64,000 nt of DNA. Origin: Lunularia cruciata (Eukaryota > Streptophyta > Marchantiopsida > Lunulariales > Lunulariaceae). Shown in pieces: positions 43,571-54,980 of the stretch; the first letter of the stretch is position 1, and the number at the start of each line of letters is the position of its first letter. The notes under the pieces were generated by a model, which worked only from the letters and a program-made list of their open reading frames with translations, made no database searches and was not told the origin of the DNA. The stretch is taken from assembly GCA_948567375.1 (NCBI GenBank), contig OX419757.1:44206001-44270000 (forward strand), read 5' to 3'. A program made the position numbers and the translations under genes.

Positions 43571-44654
43571 TTTGAAGACAATCACTTTGGAGGAGTTGGC
43601 ATGATACACTGCCATGTTTATAGAATATTATGATGTATTTGCTTGGTCAATTGATCAAATGTTGGGTATTCTATGCTAATTTGGAGAACATTGGATTGAT
43701 CTTGTTGAAGGTGCAGTTCCAGTTTGGCAAAGGCAATATTGCTTGAACCTAAAGTACTCACTCTTAGTGAAAGATGAAATTGACAACTACTTAGAACCCA
43801 AAATAATCTTTCCGGTCTTGAGCAATGAGTGGGTTTCCCCCCATTGGCATTTTTCCAAAGAAGAAGACTGGGAAGGTTTGAGTTTACTAAGACTTTTGCA
43901 AGCTGAATGTAGTCATAAGGAAGGATCATTGCTTACCTTTTATTGATACAATTTAGGATCAAGTGATCATCCTTGCTATAGCTTTCTTGATGGATTTTCA
44001 AGCTATAATCAAGTATCCATCCAAGAAGAATACAATGAAAAAACCACATTCACTACCAATTGGGGCACTTTCTCTTACAATCAAATGCCCTTTGGGTTGT
44101 GTAATGTGCCTGCTACTTTCTAGTGGATGATAAATGCAATCTTTAATGATTTTCTACCCAAATTTGTGGAAGTCTTCATTGATGATTTTTGTGTGTTTGG
44201 ATGAAGAGAGATACATTTGGATTACCCTCACTAAACTTTTGAAATGTGTCAATTTTTCAGTTTGTCATTACATCCAAAGAAATGCTTCTTTGCAATGAAG
44301 GAAGGTATTCTTCTAGAGCATCGGGTCTCAAGCCGAGGTATTGAAGTTGATGTCATGAAGGTGAAAGTCATCTCAGCTTTGGAATCCCTAAAAACATTTG
44401 GTAGTTGATGGCCTTCTTGGGACATGTTGGATACTACAGATGCTTTGTATCAAACTACGCAATGCTTGCTACACCCCTAACAAAGTTTTTGAAGAAGTCT
44501 GAAGACAACTTGTGGGAAGCAAAACAAGAAGAAGCTTTCCAAGAGTTGAAGAAGAAATTAGTTGGAGCACCAATTATGAGGGCCCCAAATTGGGATGCCC
44601 CTTTTCATGTGTTTTTGGACACTTCATCCATGGCAATTGGAGTCATCTAAAGTC
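43571..44654 (+). pseudogene. pol: RLG-A reverse transcriptase and start of RNase H (broken)
   Basis: FAWSIDQMLGI-like lead-in (about 43630), VKDEIDNYLEPKIIFPVLSN (43769), EWVSPHWHF, palm text DGFSSYNQVSIQEEYNEKTT (about 43990), FGLCNVPATF (about 44095), VFIDDFCVFG (about 44172, catalytic Asp pair kept), then SRGIEVDVMKVKVISALES. Connection and RNase H: MAFLGHVGYYRCFVSNYAML (44408), KLVGAPIMRAPNWDAPFHVF then LDTSSMAIGVI, interrupted at 44654 by the RLG-D solo LTR. Numerous stops. Confidence 0.82.
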
Positions 44655-45345
44655 TATAACACCCATTTGTGCATGTGTGTAGTATTATGATATTTAGCTT
44701 GGTATAAAAAATACTTGAGAGATATTATTTATATAGAGATAAAGAATGGTTCTACATTAGTAATGATTAGCCAAAGTTATTCATAGCTAAGATAAAGAGG
44801 ACCTTACTTTAGAGGAAGTGGAAAAGATGAGCACCATTATTTTAGATTTGAGTGTATTGACTTGGTATTATTCCTAGGTATTTAGATTTAAGGAAAGAGT
44901 TGAGAACTCTTGGGCCCACAAGCCTTTTTGTTTTGGATTCCTCTATAGTCCAAGGATAGCCCATGTGAAGGAATCCTTAACTTAGTGGTTTGGTCAAGAT
45001 AAGATCATTTGCTTAGTGGAATATTCCCATGAGTATGGATATTCCTTTACCTTTTTGACTTGATTTGACTTTTAACCTAGTAACTTGAGTTAATCCAGTA
45101 ATCAGTAACTTTCGTGTGTAATAATTTCACAAGTATATAAACCAAGGGTGAAGAGGTACTCATTATCCTTTCATTTGCAACTATCTCTCTCTCATTGAGT
45201 TCTCTAGTGAGCAATGTCTTGAATCTTGGAGTCTTAGCCTTGGAGGAGTATGATGGAGTTGAGGTTCCTTGCCTTCTTAGTCCATGGTGCACTACCATAA
45301 TAGCCATTAGAAGTTCATCTTGAGTGAGAGACAGGCTGGCTCACA
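44655..45345 (+). repeat. Solo LTR of RLG-D inside RLG-A RNase H
   Basis: 691 bp from TATAACACCC (TG start mutated to TA) to GGCTCACA, aligned with the LTRs at 12802, 54298 and 61421. Target duplication AGTC (44651-44654 and 45346-45349). It is the most diverged of the four RLG-D LTRs, so the oldest. It carries a TATATAAAC box near 45133. Confidence 0.92.
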
Positions 45346-47045
45346 AGTCAGAAGGACAAGAAGAAGAAAGACTATCTGATTTACTATGCCAATTGATAGC
45401 TTTTAGTTGCAAAAAAGAACTTTTTGATGATTAAAAGAGAAGCATTGGGAATGTTGTATTCTTGGAAGAAGTTTTGCCATTGTTTGTTGGGATATGGTTT
45501 GTCTTCTATGTGGACCATTATGCTTTACAACATCTGGTCAAGAAGGCAGATTTGTTTGGGCAAATTGCAAGATGGATCTTGTTGTTACAAGAATTCACAT
45601 ACACTATACAAATAAGGAAGGGAGCTTCTCATTTGAATGTGTACTTCCTGTCCAGGTTGGAAACTCAAGACCAAGACTTGGAAGTTGACGATTGGTTTCT
45701 TGATGAAGAGTTATATCATTTGATGGGAATGCAAAGTACAAGGTATGCGGTACAATATCATCATCTGCATACTTGCCATTGTCTTGAGAGACAAGACCTA
45801 GAGTGAAGGGCAGTCTTCCTAAGGAACATGGGACTATACCGGCTAAAACACAATATTTTATCTAAAATGAGCAAAGACAAAGTACTTTGAAGATGCTTGG
45901 AAGCATAAAAAGTTGGAGGAGTAATTGAATCCTTACACTCAGAAGCATCGGGAGGACACTATGCCCTAAAAATATTGTAAAGAAGATTCTTTCATTGGGG
46001 TATTGGTGTCTTATGATGTATAAGGACACTCATGCCCATATCCAAAGTTGTAATGCTTGTCAATGAACAAGAAAGCCGACGGATACTTCCCAGTGGCCTT
46101 TGAGACCAATTTTGCCATTGGCTCCATTTGAGAAATGTGGAATTGATTTTTTTGGTCCAATTCAACTAGTAACCTGATTCACAAGGAAGAGATACATCCT
46201 AGTATGCATTGATTATGCTATCAAGATGGTTGAAGTTGAGGTAACTTGAAGAGATGATGCGGAAACAATCACAAAATATTTCTTCCAAACATCATTTCAG
46301 ATTAAAGATGTCCTCTCGAATTGGTTAATGATTAGGGGACTCATTTTTTGAACTCCATGGTGGAAGCATTAACCAAATACTTCTAGATTAAACATCAAAA
46401 GATGACTCTATATAATCCAAAACCAAATGGACTAACTAGGAAAGCAAATGGATTGTTGTGCAAAATTTTTGATAAGGTAATGGTCAATTATGCCTATGAT
46501 TGGGACACAAAGTTACCAGCAGCTTTGTGGGGCATATAGAACAACTGAAAGGACTACCACCAAACAAACTTCCTACTTCCTGACATACAGCTTGCATTAC
46601 ATACTACCAACTGAATTTGAAGTACTGATACATCTGATTATTTGTGAGGATTGATTCTTGAAGGAAGAAAGCCAAGAGCTTTGGATCCATCAACTGATAT
46701 GGTTAGAAGAGAAACTAATAAATGCAATGAAAACCACAAAGGAAGTACAAGAACAATGGAAAGTCAGGCATGACAAGCAAATTAAGCCTATTGTTGTTCA
46801 AGAGAGCAATTTGGTGTTATTATATGACAATCTCCAAATACTTTTTCCAGGCAAACTACACTTAAGGTGGATAGGGCACTGTCATGCAATGCATATTTAT
46901 GAAAATAGCTCTATTCAGCTTGCAAACTTGGAGGGGAATCCATTTGCCACTCGAATGAACAGGTGGAGAGTTAGAAAATATTGGACCGTGGACTCAAACT
47001 TGTACAAAGAACCCAAAGTTGGTGTTTGTAGGGACGCTCACATTT
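45346..47045 (+). pseudogene. pol: RLG-A RNase H end and integrase (broken)
   Basis: RNase H resumes with DYLIYYAN (45370), then FVFYVDHYALQHLVKKADLF (45490, catalytic Asp) and RKGASHLNVYFLSRL. Integrase: ASGGHYALKIL (zinc domain, about 45945), SCNAC (about 46050), GIDFFGPIQL (first Asp, 46139), NGLTRKANG (Glu position degraded, about 46425). Then RTTERTTTKQTSY (46540), the C-terminal frame 46658-47047 with FPGKLHLRWIGHCHAMHIYE, NSSIQLANLEGNPFATRMN and RWRVRKYW. This ending is typical of Athila/Tat-type integrases. Over ten stops upstream; the last 129 codons are open. Confidence 0.8.
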
Positions 47046-47057
47046 GAGGGAGGAGTA
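47044..47057 (+). promoter_or_regulatory. Polypurine tract of RLG-A
   Basis: TTGAGGGAGGAGTA directly before the 3' LTR start TGTGGTACC at 47058. A purine run in this place primes plus-strand synthesis and fixes the LTR boundary. Confidence 0.75.
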
Positions 47058-47599
47058 TGTGGTACCCATATTTTTTTAATGTTTTTTGAAGAAGAAGTGC
47101 ATAGTGGAAGGCAAATTGAAGCCAAATGGCAAAAGAAAGGAGAAGAATCGTGTCTTTTGGTCAAACCCAAAGAAGAGTACTTTGGGTCAAGAGAGCAAAA
47201 CTCAAATCAAGCTGGGTAGAAGGTAAACCCAAAGTAGGAAGACTTTGCCTTGGGGTAATCATCTTGATGCAAGGAACCTGTAACAGCTTTCCTTTGGGTG
47301 GGCCAATCAAGAACGTATGATCAAGAAAATGGCTGAATCTTGAGCGGGAGAAGGGCTACGAGTGATAGGAGTAATCCATGCAAACAACGTAATTTGGAAG
47401 TAAAGAGTGACTAAGGAATGACTGCACATTGCAAAACTATAAGGTGAATACTTGGTAAAGGAATCTTTAAGATGTCAAGCAAGTATCATGTGCATTTGAG
47501 TAGTCATCCCAAAGGAATGTGGATTACGAAGCCAAGTGAGAGTTCAATTTTCAAGAATTTAGAGGAAGTGAGGATTTTGCATCCCAGAGATAGGAGGAT

Positions 47600-50014
47600 C
47601 CTTTTCTAGCTACCATGAGTAAGAGATCACATGATGCCAATGAAGGGTGTGAAGAGTCCTTCACTTATAGTGAGAAATCCTATCATTTGGAAGTTAGATA
47701 TGATAGCAAGGATCAAAGTCTTGAGAAGACTTTGTACCACATTTTTGGCCTAGAATTGGAACTTGAGTTTTCCAAGGTTCATGGCAGAAGTAGCTGTGAG
47801 TGATTGTGAGGAGGTTCCCAAGGAAAAAGAGAAGAGAGGCAATCCAGATTGATGGACAGAGGAAGATTGGAGACTGGTTCTAGGGAAAGAGGCTGGTGAG
47901 GAAATTGGTACTACATTCCTTAGGAAGGGAAAGTTTGCAAAGTAGACTGCAAAAATCTCTTATTCCTTCAGTGCTATGCATACAAAGAACAGGTATAAGG
48001 TCAATACCTATAAAGACCTAGTAAGGCAAAGTTTTGTTGGGGTGATGATAGAGCTCTTCAATCCAGATCAAATCACATACGTGATGAAGCACCAGGCAGT
48101 GTTCTTCACCAGATGTTTGCAGGACTACCAATGAATTGGGCAAGGTGTTTTCACCATCAAACGCCATAGATGGTGTGAAGTTGGAGAGATCGGGCAACTC
48201 CACACTATTTGGTGCCATTTGCAATAGACTTCTACTTTGGTTGAATATGATGAAGGAGGTAAAGCAAAAGAAGATAGTAGTATCTCACTTTCATCCAGAT
48301 GTACAAATAGAAGCGGATAATGAGGAGCAATAGTACATCCAACAACTCCAAAGTAGTGATGAGCACTATGCAAGAATGGGCCAAAAAACAAAGGTAGTGG
48401 TGTCTATTCCAAAGACAAGGTAGCGGAGTCATCCCAAGGAGATGGTGTCACCAGTTCAGCGTAGAAAGACAATGAAGGTGAACCTAAAGCACAACATTAT
48501 AGTGACCAATGAGTCATTGGGAGCAAAAGAATCAGAAGGAGAAGTTGAGTATAAGTCAAAAGACTTAGGCGGAGAAGAAGAACCAGAGCTCATGCTACAG
48601 AGTAAAGAGTTGAGCAGTGGAAGTGAGGATGAACATAAAGGTCAATGATGAGGAGAGAATGATGTTGAGGAAGAAGATTGGGAGTTCCATGCTGCGATTG
48701 ACAACAGCATGGGAGGAGGAGATATTCCTTGTCTAGAATTGTTGTAGATGGAGATTGAAGAAACTCAAGAAGCAGAACCAAAGTTGGGGTTTCAAAAAGG
48801 GATGAGATCAAAGAGAAGTGCATAAACTGCAATTGCAGAACCAAGTTAAGCAAATAAGGATAAGGTTGGAGAAATCTCGGATGAAATGACTCTAAATGTA
48901 AGAAGATCAAGACTTTGGAGTAAAGCTCAAGTAGAAGAAGTGATGAAGGGAGTAGAGCCCAAAGATCAAGAAACTATAAGAGAGTTTGATTGGGTAGAAT
49001 ACTTGTCAAAGATTGTCTATCCATTGTTATTGCAATTGAAGAAGAAGAGAGAAGAGTTGAAGGGAAGTCATTAAGAGTTGAAGAATAAATTGAGAGTAGT
49101 AAAATATATCAGTGAAGAAAGTTTGGAGTTAAGAAGGAAGTTAATCCAAGGAGAAAAGGAAGCCAAAGAACTTTAGGCTGAGACAAAACTTTGGAGGAAG
49201 GAATTTGAGAGCCAGATAGAAGACTTTGTAAAGAGAGGCAATGCAATGGCAAAGCAAGACAAAGATCAAAGGGAGAAGATGGCAAAGATAGAGACATTGA
49301 GGATGGAAGTGCATGATGCTTGAGTGGAAGTTAATAATTTGAAGGCTATGGTAGCCGTGATGAGATAAGAGTTGGATAGCTTGAAAACTAGTGTGGAAAG
49401 AGAAAGATCAAGCTTGGCAAAGAGAATTGATTGGGCAAAGTCAGGAGGAGGAAAGATTGCAAGGTTTAATCAATGGAATGGAAGTGCAACTTAGAAAAAA
49501 TGCAAAGGAGAAGGAAGCATTGAAAGCCAAGTTGGAAGACAAGTTGAAGATGTATAAGGAGGAGTTGCAAGTGGAAAGAGAAAAACTAAAAGACAAATAA
49601 GCCGGAGACAATTTATGAAGCAGTCATGAGAGTGAAGGTGATGCTCAACACAGTATCTATAGTTCAATTGGAGGAAGCAAGACTTCATGATTTGAAATTG
49701 ATAGTGCAGGAGACAAGGAAGAAGAAAGTGAAGGATGTAAATTTGAATAAGTTATTGATTAGTTTAAGGGAGAGAGTAGATAGGAAGATATTAGAAGTAG
49801 GAGAAAATGTTTGTCTTAGATTAGATTTTGTGAGAAAGGGGTTAGATGAACTTTAGAGTAAGAAGAAGAAGAAGAAGAATATTTGATCCAAAGTAGCAAA
49901 GGTAGGAGTGGAGGTATCTTTGGGTGAGTTTCTTGAGATATAAGGAAGTAGATAGCTTACCTATGTCTGCAATTCTAATTTAGAGTGTAGAGGTAGTCAA
50001 AACAATAGAAGATT

Positions 50015-50074
<60 letters not shown>

Positions 50075-50160
50075 CAGTAAGACCTAGAGAAGAGGAAACT
50101 TGTGAATTAGAATTGGTTTTGGAAGCCAAAGTCAAAGTGAACATCAGATTGGAGTAGTAA
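47600..50160 (+). pseudogene. U3-encoded coiled-coil protein of RLG-A, most complete copy (broken)
   Basis: Probable start MSKRSHDANEGCEESFTYSE (47615) then YHLEVRYDSKDQSLEKTLYH and FGLELELEFSKVHG. Then NRYKVNTYKDL, FVGVMIELFNPDQITYVMKH and QAVFFTRC (47990-48115). Then the acidic region (48442-48648), MTLNVRRSRLWSKAQVEEVM (48889), WVEYLSKIVYPLLLQLKKK (48990), coiled coil (49080-49600), LEEARLHDLKLIVQETRKKK (49665), RVDRKILEVGENVCLRLDFV (49778), and an acidic tail containing a Val run encoded by a GTA repeat, ending near 50158. The original protein would be about 800 residues. Roughly ten stops or frame shifts. No enzymatic motif, signal peptide or membrane segment stands out. Confidence 0.7.
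50015..50074 (+). repeat. (TAG)20 microsatellite
   Basis: Twenty perfect TAG units. In the frame of the coiled-coil protein (EVVKTIEDL before, RPREEETCELELVLEAKV after) they read GTA, so they would encode a run of valines. Other copies have ordinary Val/Glu/Leu-rich sequence here, so the expansion is private to this LTR. Confidence 0.95.
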
Positions 50161-50954
50161 TAATTTTGAGATAGGAAGAGGTAGATATGAAGAGGTGGTT
50201 TGTCATTTTGGATTTGCAAGTTGGAAATTTGTTGAAGAACGGTATATTAGTTAGCTAGCTGTCAAAGTGCTCTGCCTATTGAAAGGAAGCATTCATAGTA
50301 TGTTATTGTTCAGTATTCATATTTCTGAAGATATATAATTTGAAGTGTTGAATCTCAGTGCTTGTCGTTTGAGCTTAATTTTGAGTATCAATCTTATGTG
50401 TGTAATTGTGAGTGTTTTGAGAATTTCTAAGTGCAAGCTAGTATGTTTGTTGGATGTTAGATTCCATAGCGCTGATCTTCATTTTGTGTGTTTGATCATG
50501 AGTGAAGTGTAATCAAAGCAATGCCTTGACAAATTCATGAGGAATTGTAGTGTTGGTAGTATTCTACATTTGTGAGTGCAACGTGAGTTTGATGTGAAGC
50601 AATTTTGATCAGGAAGTTGTGCCTTCAATGAAGGGATGGAACAAAATTTTGAGGCCAAGTTGTTTTGCAATGAAGTAGCCATCTTTGGGAGATCTGGATC
50701 ATCACAATCAAGATTTGTTTTGATAGAATTTGATAAAGTTGTGATTAAGAGAGTTCTTGATTTGTGACAAGATTGTGATCAGTGTTTGTTACTCTCTTTT
50801 GGGTATTGTTTCTACCTAAGAGATTAAAGATGCAACCAAGAAGAACTAAGTGTTACTATTTTACTTTTTATTTGACCATTTTTGACTTGTATCTTTGTGG
50901 GAACAAAATTTATTTATTGATTACTGCAAAAGTGATACTTGTCGGGTTGTCACA

Positions 50955-51843
50955 ACGGCAATGCCTTATGCATGGACCTATTTGAAGATGACATTCCAAG
51001 AGAGAAGAAAGAAAAGATGAGGATGATATTCCAATGAGGGATAAAATCTGGCCAAATTGCCAAAGCAATTCATGTCAGGCCAAGTAGACCTGAGGAGGAG
51101 GAAGAAAGTTCCAAGGAGATTAGTCTGAAGGTAAGAAGATCTTGACATTGGGCTAAGGTGCAGGCAATCATGTTTGAAGACAAAGGAGGACAAGAAGATG
51201 ATACCTTCTATGGGGTCAATTATCTATCAAGTATTGTCTATCCTTTGTTGGTACATTTACAAGAATGGATGCAAGAAGTGAAGGAGGAGGATTTAGAGGT
51301 GAAGAAAGAGCTCCAAATGGTACAGGCTTTGAGTACAAAAGTAAAACAGCTGAAGGCAATCCTGGCTTAGAGTAGATATGAAGCCAAAGTACTATAAGTC
51401 AATGTTGTGGTTCAACAATAGAGCCTAACTGACCTGCAAGGAACTTCCAAGCAACAAGGCAAGTATCTCACATGTTGGTGGAACAAAGGGAGGCTCAAGA
51501 GAACTTGAAGGAGGAATTTGAGGACATGCAAACAGATTTAGTACACCATATTATACAAGTTTTCCTCCAAGAATAAAGTGATGGTGGAATTAAGGTAAGT
51601 CATTACCAGAAAGGATCAAGATTGGTTGAAGGAGATAGCCAATTGAGCTGAAGAAGAACAATGCATTCACAATCTCATCAGCAAGTTGAAGCTCATGTTG
51701 CCAATACTAAAGTGGAGAAGAAGAAGATGAAGGTGAATCATGCTATTGAATTGCAGTGACTTTGGATATAATTGGCAAAAGAGGTGACCCAATGCAAGTC
51801 ACTATCAATGAAGGAGAGTATGAGTTTAATGACCAAGGCGTCA
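50955..51843 (+). repeat. Old RLG-A LTR, right part with coiled-coil frame remnant
   Basis: Resumes the frame cut at 28167: CLEPF/DDIP-like text (50960-51000), RPSRPEEEEESSKEISLKVR (51078-51140), FYGVNYLSSIVYPLLVHLQE (51208), MQEVKEEDLEVKKELQMVQA (51271), coiled coil with stops to about 51700, then VTLDIIGKRGDPMQ (51750). It ends where RLG-B copy 2 begins at 51844. Confidence 0.7.
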
Positions 51844-52536
51844 TGCGTATATACATCGCTACACAACATACATCGCTGTCAACATCATACACTATAGAAG
51901 CACAACTCACACATAAGTCATATATAGACTCTAAAGTGCCACAATAATCAGAGAAGTGTATTGCTTAATCAGAGAAATTGCTTAACATTCTAAACTCAAC
52001 TCAACTCAGATTAGTACTTGATCTGTCACTCTATAAACTGCCAACAGTTGGGCACTGATTACAGTCAAGCCACACCCACTCAAGCATAGAGAATCCAGGT
52101 GACGCTCACCGGCCTCTGTCCACCATAGCCAAGAACTCGAAGGAACTCAAAGGCTCAACATCAGAGAAGTGAGCTCTCTGGAGCTCACTTCAAAACTATA
52201 CCTCCCTGGACTCAAGCTAGCACTGAAACCCTAACAATCCCACTGGCGGCACACTCGACGGTGTGAATGGTGCAAAGTGCCGGTGGGCTCCACCGTGAAG
52301 TCAGTACCCCAAACACCAAATCTGACTGTCAGAAAGTAGTCCCTGAGAAACTGCTAGAATAACTCTAACTACTATCACTGATACTCCAGTGTACGAGCAG
52401 CTAGATGTGGAACTACAAATGGCGTGATAGCTGTCGTGAGTATATACATCGCTACACAACATACATCGCTGTCAACATCATACACTATAGAAGCACAACT
52501 CACACATAAGTCATACATAGACTCTAAAGTGCCACA
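51844..52536 (-). repeat. 3' LTR of RLG-B copy 2
   Basis: 693 bp. On the minus strand it starts TGTGGCACTTTAGAG (52536) directly after a tract with six consecutive G (52540-52551) and ends GTATATACGCA (51844). Same A-B-A form as in copy 1: A 52437-52536, core about 51960-52430, A 51844-51952. Confidence 0.8.
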
Positions 52537-52705
52537 ATCGCCCCCCTAGCTGGCGGTTAGGTCCCTTTAACTCCAGATAGCCATCTACTCTAAGTATATG
52601 GTACACCCTCTAATGGGCAAAGATCAGGAGGCCGGGTGCTATGGAGCCCCATTGTTAGTCGCCTGTCTGCAATCTATGCCATATAAAGAATGAACTAGCT
52701 ATAGG

Positions 52706-53182
52706 TCAAGTACATCTAGGACATAACCACTGTCCCTGAGGAACCACCGTGAGAGGAGGAGTCATACATGCCATATGCCATCCTCTCGAACAGCTATCAC
52801 ACACTAACATAGTAGCAGCTCCACCAAAAGAGCCACATAACATACACCTCAAGCCTGCACATACAAGTGCCAAGCTTGGGTCCATAGTACCATCACTGTT
52901 TGGAAGGTGGCATGGCGCATAATTGCGCACATGATCCTTCCAAACAACACCATCACGTCCTTCTAACACAAGGACTCCAGATGGCAAAACCTCGCGCACT
53001 CTCAAGATAGTGCGGCCTGTAGAATCATCAAGTGTCGTTGGTGATGTCTGTTGTAGATATACATAGTCGCCTGGATGAAATTGACGGATCAAGGGTCTAT
53101 AACCTCCTCCTTGAATGGTTGCATAGCGTAAAGTATCTCTATGTTGAGCAATCACCAAGTTCTCAAAGGCCATCGGCATCAC
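52706..53182 (-). pseudogene. pol: RLG-B Pol C-terminus: integrase tail plus intact PHD finger
   Basis: An open run of 158 codons to the stop. Integrase C-terminal region: FENLVIAQHRDTLRYATIQG, FHPGDYVYLQQTSPTTLDDS, ILRVREVLPSGVLVLEGRDG, then CMLC (Cys 1,2), CDSC (3,4), HMAC (His, Cys), and W-L-C-P-R-C-T followed at once by the stop. The finger occupies 52709-52846, 46 residues, with the C4HC3 spacing and the conserved Trp two residues before the last Cys pair. Unlike copy 1 it has no stop, so the finger could fold. The element copy as a whole is interrupted, hence pseudogene. Confidence 0.88.
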
Positions 53183-54297
53183 TCTCCGAAAGATCTCTGC
53201 CCGCTAAGAACATGCGCTCATCCATACATCGGGGTCATCCAAGTCCAAAACTACAATAGCATCTCGACGAATGGCTGCAGGTAAATCTGGATCTCATCCA
53301 TAGAGTAGAAAGTATGGAGAGAAGGATGCTAAGGAGGCTTGCTGGCTGAACCGATAGCCCATGGCCAACCAAGGTAATTGGAGAGCCCAATCTCCCAAGT
53401 GGCCTCTTTGCAAACCATACTTTTGCAATCCTCTCTTCACCATCTGAACCACTCTCTCTGCTAAGCCATCTGCCTCAGGGTGATCTCGGGATGTAGTACA
53501 ATGATCAATCAAAGCCTTGTCAGACAAGACCTAAAACTCTCCCAAGAACTCTGTACCCTGATCAGTCAATACCTCAGTTGGTGCACCAAAATGACTAAGA
53601 ACTTGATCTAGGAACAAGTAAGATGTCCCTTCACTAGACTTGTCAGGAAGTGCCACCAACTCAATCCACTTGGAGAAGTGATCCACCATAACCAAAACAT
53701 ACCGATGATGTCTCACAGTCAGCGGTAAAGGTCCGGCGAAGTCCAAACTCCAACGGTAACCCAATCCCATGATAGGTAATGGGTATAACTGTGGCGTAGG
53801 AGCATTGAATGATGCTCTAACTCGGTCACAAACCACACATCTGGCAACAAACTACTGTACCTTGGTCTGCATACCGCGCCACCAATAATGACTCTAAAGT
53901 AAGCTATATGTACGCTTTACTCCAAAATGTCCTAGCTCCTCATGAGCATGATGGACCAACTGTGGTCTCTGTGATGGAAGTGGTACTACTCACACTCTAC
54001 CATCCTCCCATACACGCAAAAGGTGTCTACCCTCCAATCTGAACTGTTTGTCTCACTGAAGAACACCGTCTCTCTCCTTGGCCCCAACTGTGCCACCCAC
54101 AACACCAATGCAAAGATAGTCCATCACTAAGACATCATCATGAATGTCTCGCTGAATTGTACCAATATCTTCACTCTCTGGATCTGTGACCTCAATAACT
54201 CCTCCTGTATGCACTGAGAGAGATACCACCAAAGTCTCTGCAAATATACACAGAAAGGCCGATGCATGCCAACCTGGCACCATCTCCTCATCTGTCT
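53183..54297 (-). pseudogene. pol: RLG-B copy 2 integrase (lightly broken)
   Basis: Minus strand from 54283: spacer VSLSVHTGGVIEVTDPESED. Then the zinc domain region (about 54000-53840, CVVCDRVRASFNAPTPQ). The core has YRWSLDFAGPLPLTVRHHR (53770, first Asp), VLTDQGTEFLGEF (53540, second Asp), and DHPEADGLAERVVQMVKRGL (53450, Glu). LPWLAMGYRFSQQASLASFS and YFLLYG end it at 53294. All three catalytic residues are present. A few stops (for instance at 53528-53530) remain. It is better preserved than 14241-15300. Confidence 0.85.
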
Positions 54298-54976
54298 TGT
54301 AACACCCATTTGTGCATGTGTGTGGTATTGTGATATTTAGCTTGGTATTACAAGTACTTAAGAGATATTATTTATATAGAGATAAAGGATGGTTCTATAT
54401 TAGTCATGGTTAGCTAAAGTTAGTCATAGCTAAGATAGATGGGACCTTACTTTAGAGGAAGTAGAAAAGATGAGCACCACTATTTTGGATTTTAGTGTGT
54501 TGACTTGGTATTATTCCTAGGTGTTTGGCTTTGGGAAAAGAGTTGAGAACTCTTGGGCCCGCAAGCCTTTTTGTTTTGGATTCTTCTTTAGTCCAAGGAT
54601 AGCCCATGTGAAGGAATCCTTGCTTTAGTGGTTGGGTCAAGATAAGGGGAATATGCCCATGTGAATGGATATTCCTTTCTACTTTTTGACTTTACTTGAC
54701 TTTTAGTCTAGTAACTTGAGTTACTACGGTAATTAGTAACTTTGGTACGTAACTATTTCACAAGTATATAAACAAGGAGTGAGGAGGTACTCATCATCCT
54801 TTCATTTGCAACTATCTCTCTCTCATTGAGTTCTCTAGTGAGCAATGTCTTGAGTCTTGGAGTGTTAGCCTTGGAGGAGTATGATGGAGTTGGGGTTCCT
54901 TGCCTTCTTAGTCCATGGTGCGCTACCATAATAGCCATCAGAGGTTCATCCTGAGTGAGAGACAGGCCGGCTCACA
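54298..54976 (+). repeat. 5' LTR of RLG-D
   Basis: TGTAACACCC to GGCTCACA, 679 bp. It differs from the 3' LTR only by A/G within GGGAAAAG (near 54537) and C/T at a CpG (54727). TATATAAAC at 54765-54773 is the likely TATA box, which would place transcription start near 54797 and leave about 180 bp of R/U5. Confidence 0.97.
54765..54773 (+). promoter_or_regulatory. TATA box of RLG-D LTR
   Basis: TATATAAAC, 211 bp before the LTR end, identical at 61888 in the 3' LTR and kept in the old solo LTRs near 13283 and 45133. Conservation across copies of very different age supports its role. Confidence 0.75.
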
Positions 54977-54980
54977 TTTT

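Larger units (their letters stand above)
28168..50954 (+). mobile_element. RLG-A: complete-ended Ty3/gypsy element, 22.8 kb with nested insertions
   Basis: 5' LTR 28168-40252, primer site 40260, gag, protease, RT, RNase H, integrase (to about 47045), purine tract, 3' LTR 47058-50954. Flanks GCGGC (28163-28167) and ACGGC (50955-50959) form a near-perfect 5-bp target duplication. Joining the flanks restores a readable stretch of the older coiled-coil frame. Insertions within it: RLG-C (29285-34662), a minus RLG-A LTR (35060-38720, itself holding another), and an RLG-D solo LTR (44655-45345). Without these the element is about 13 kb. All genes are broken. Protease wording and the integrase tail point to the non-chromovirus Athila/Tat side of Ty3/gypsy. 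Confidence 0.87.
47058..50954 (+). repeat. 3' LTR of the RLG-A element, 3.9 kb
   Basis: From TGTGGTACCCATATTTTT to GTCGGGTTGTCACA. Its start is fixed by the purine tract and its end by the target duplication. It contains about 550 bp of apparently non-coding sequence, the coiled-coil frame (47600-50160), a decayed promoter box TATTGAAAGG (50277-50286) and about 670 bp of R/U5. The U3 part therefore makes up more than 3 kb. Confidence 0.88.

Noticed and set aside
54452-54640. Conserved minus-strand frame of 62 codons, found again at 61575-61763 and 12956-13144
   Set aside because: All copies lie at the same place in RLG-D LTRs, so repetition follows from the LTR, and the strand is opposite to the element. 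No sign of coding constraint.
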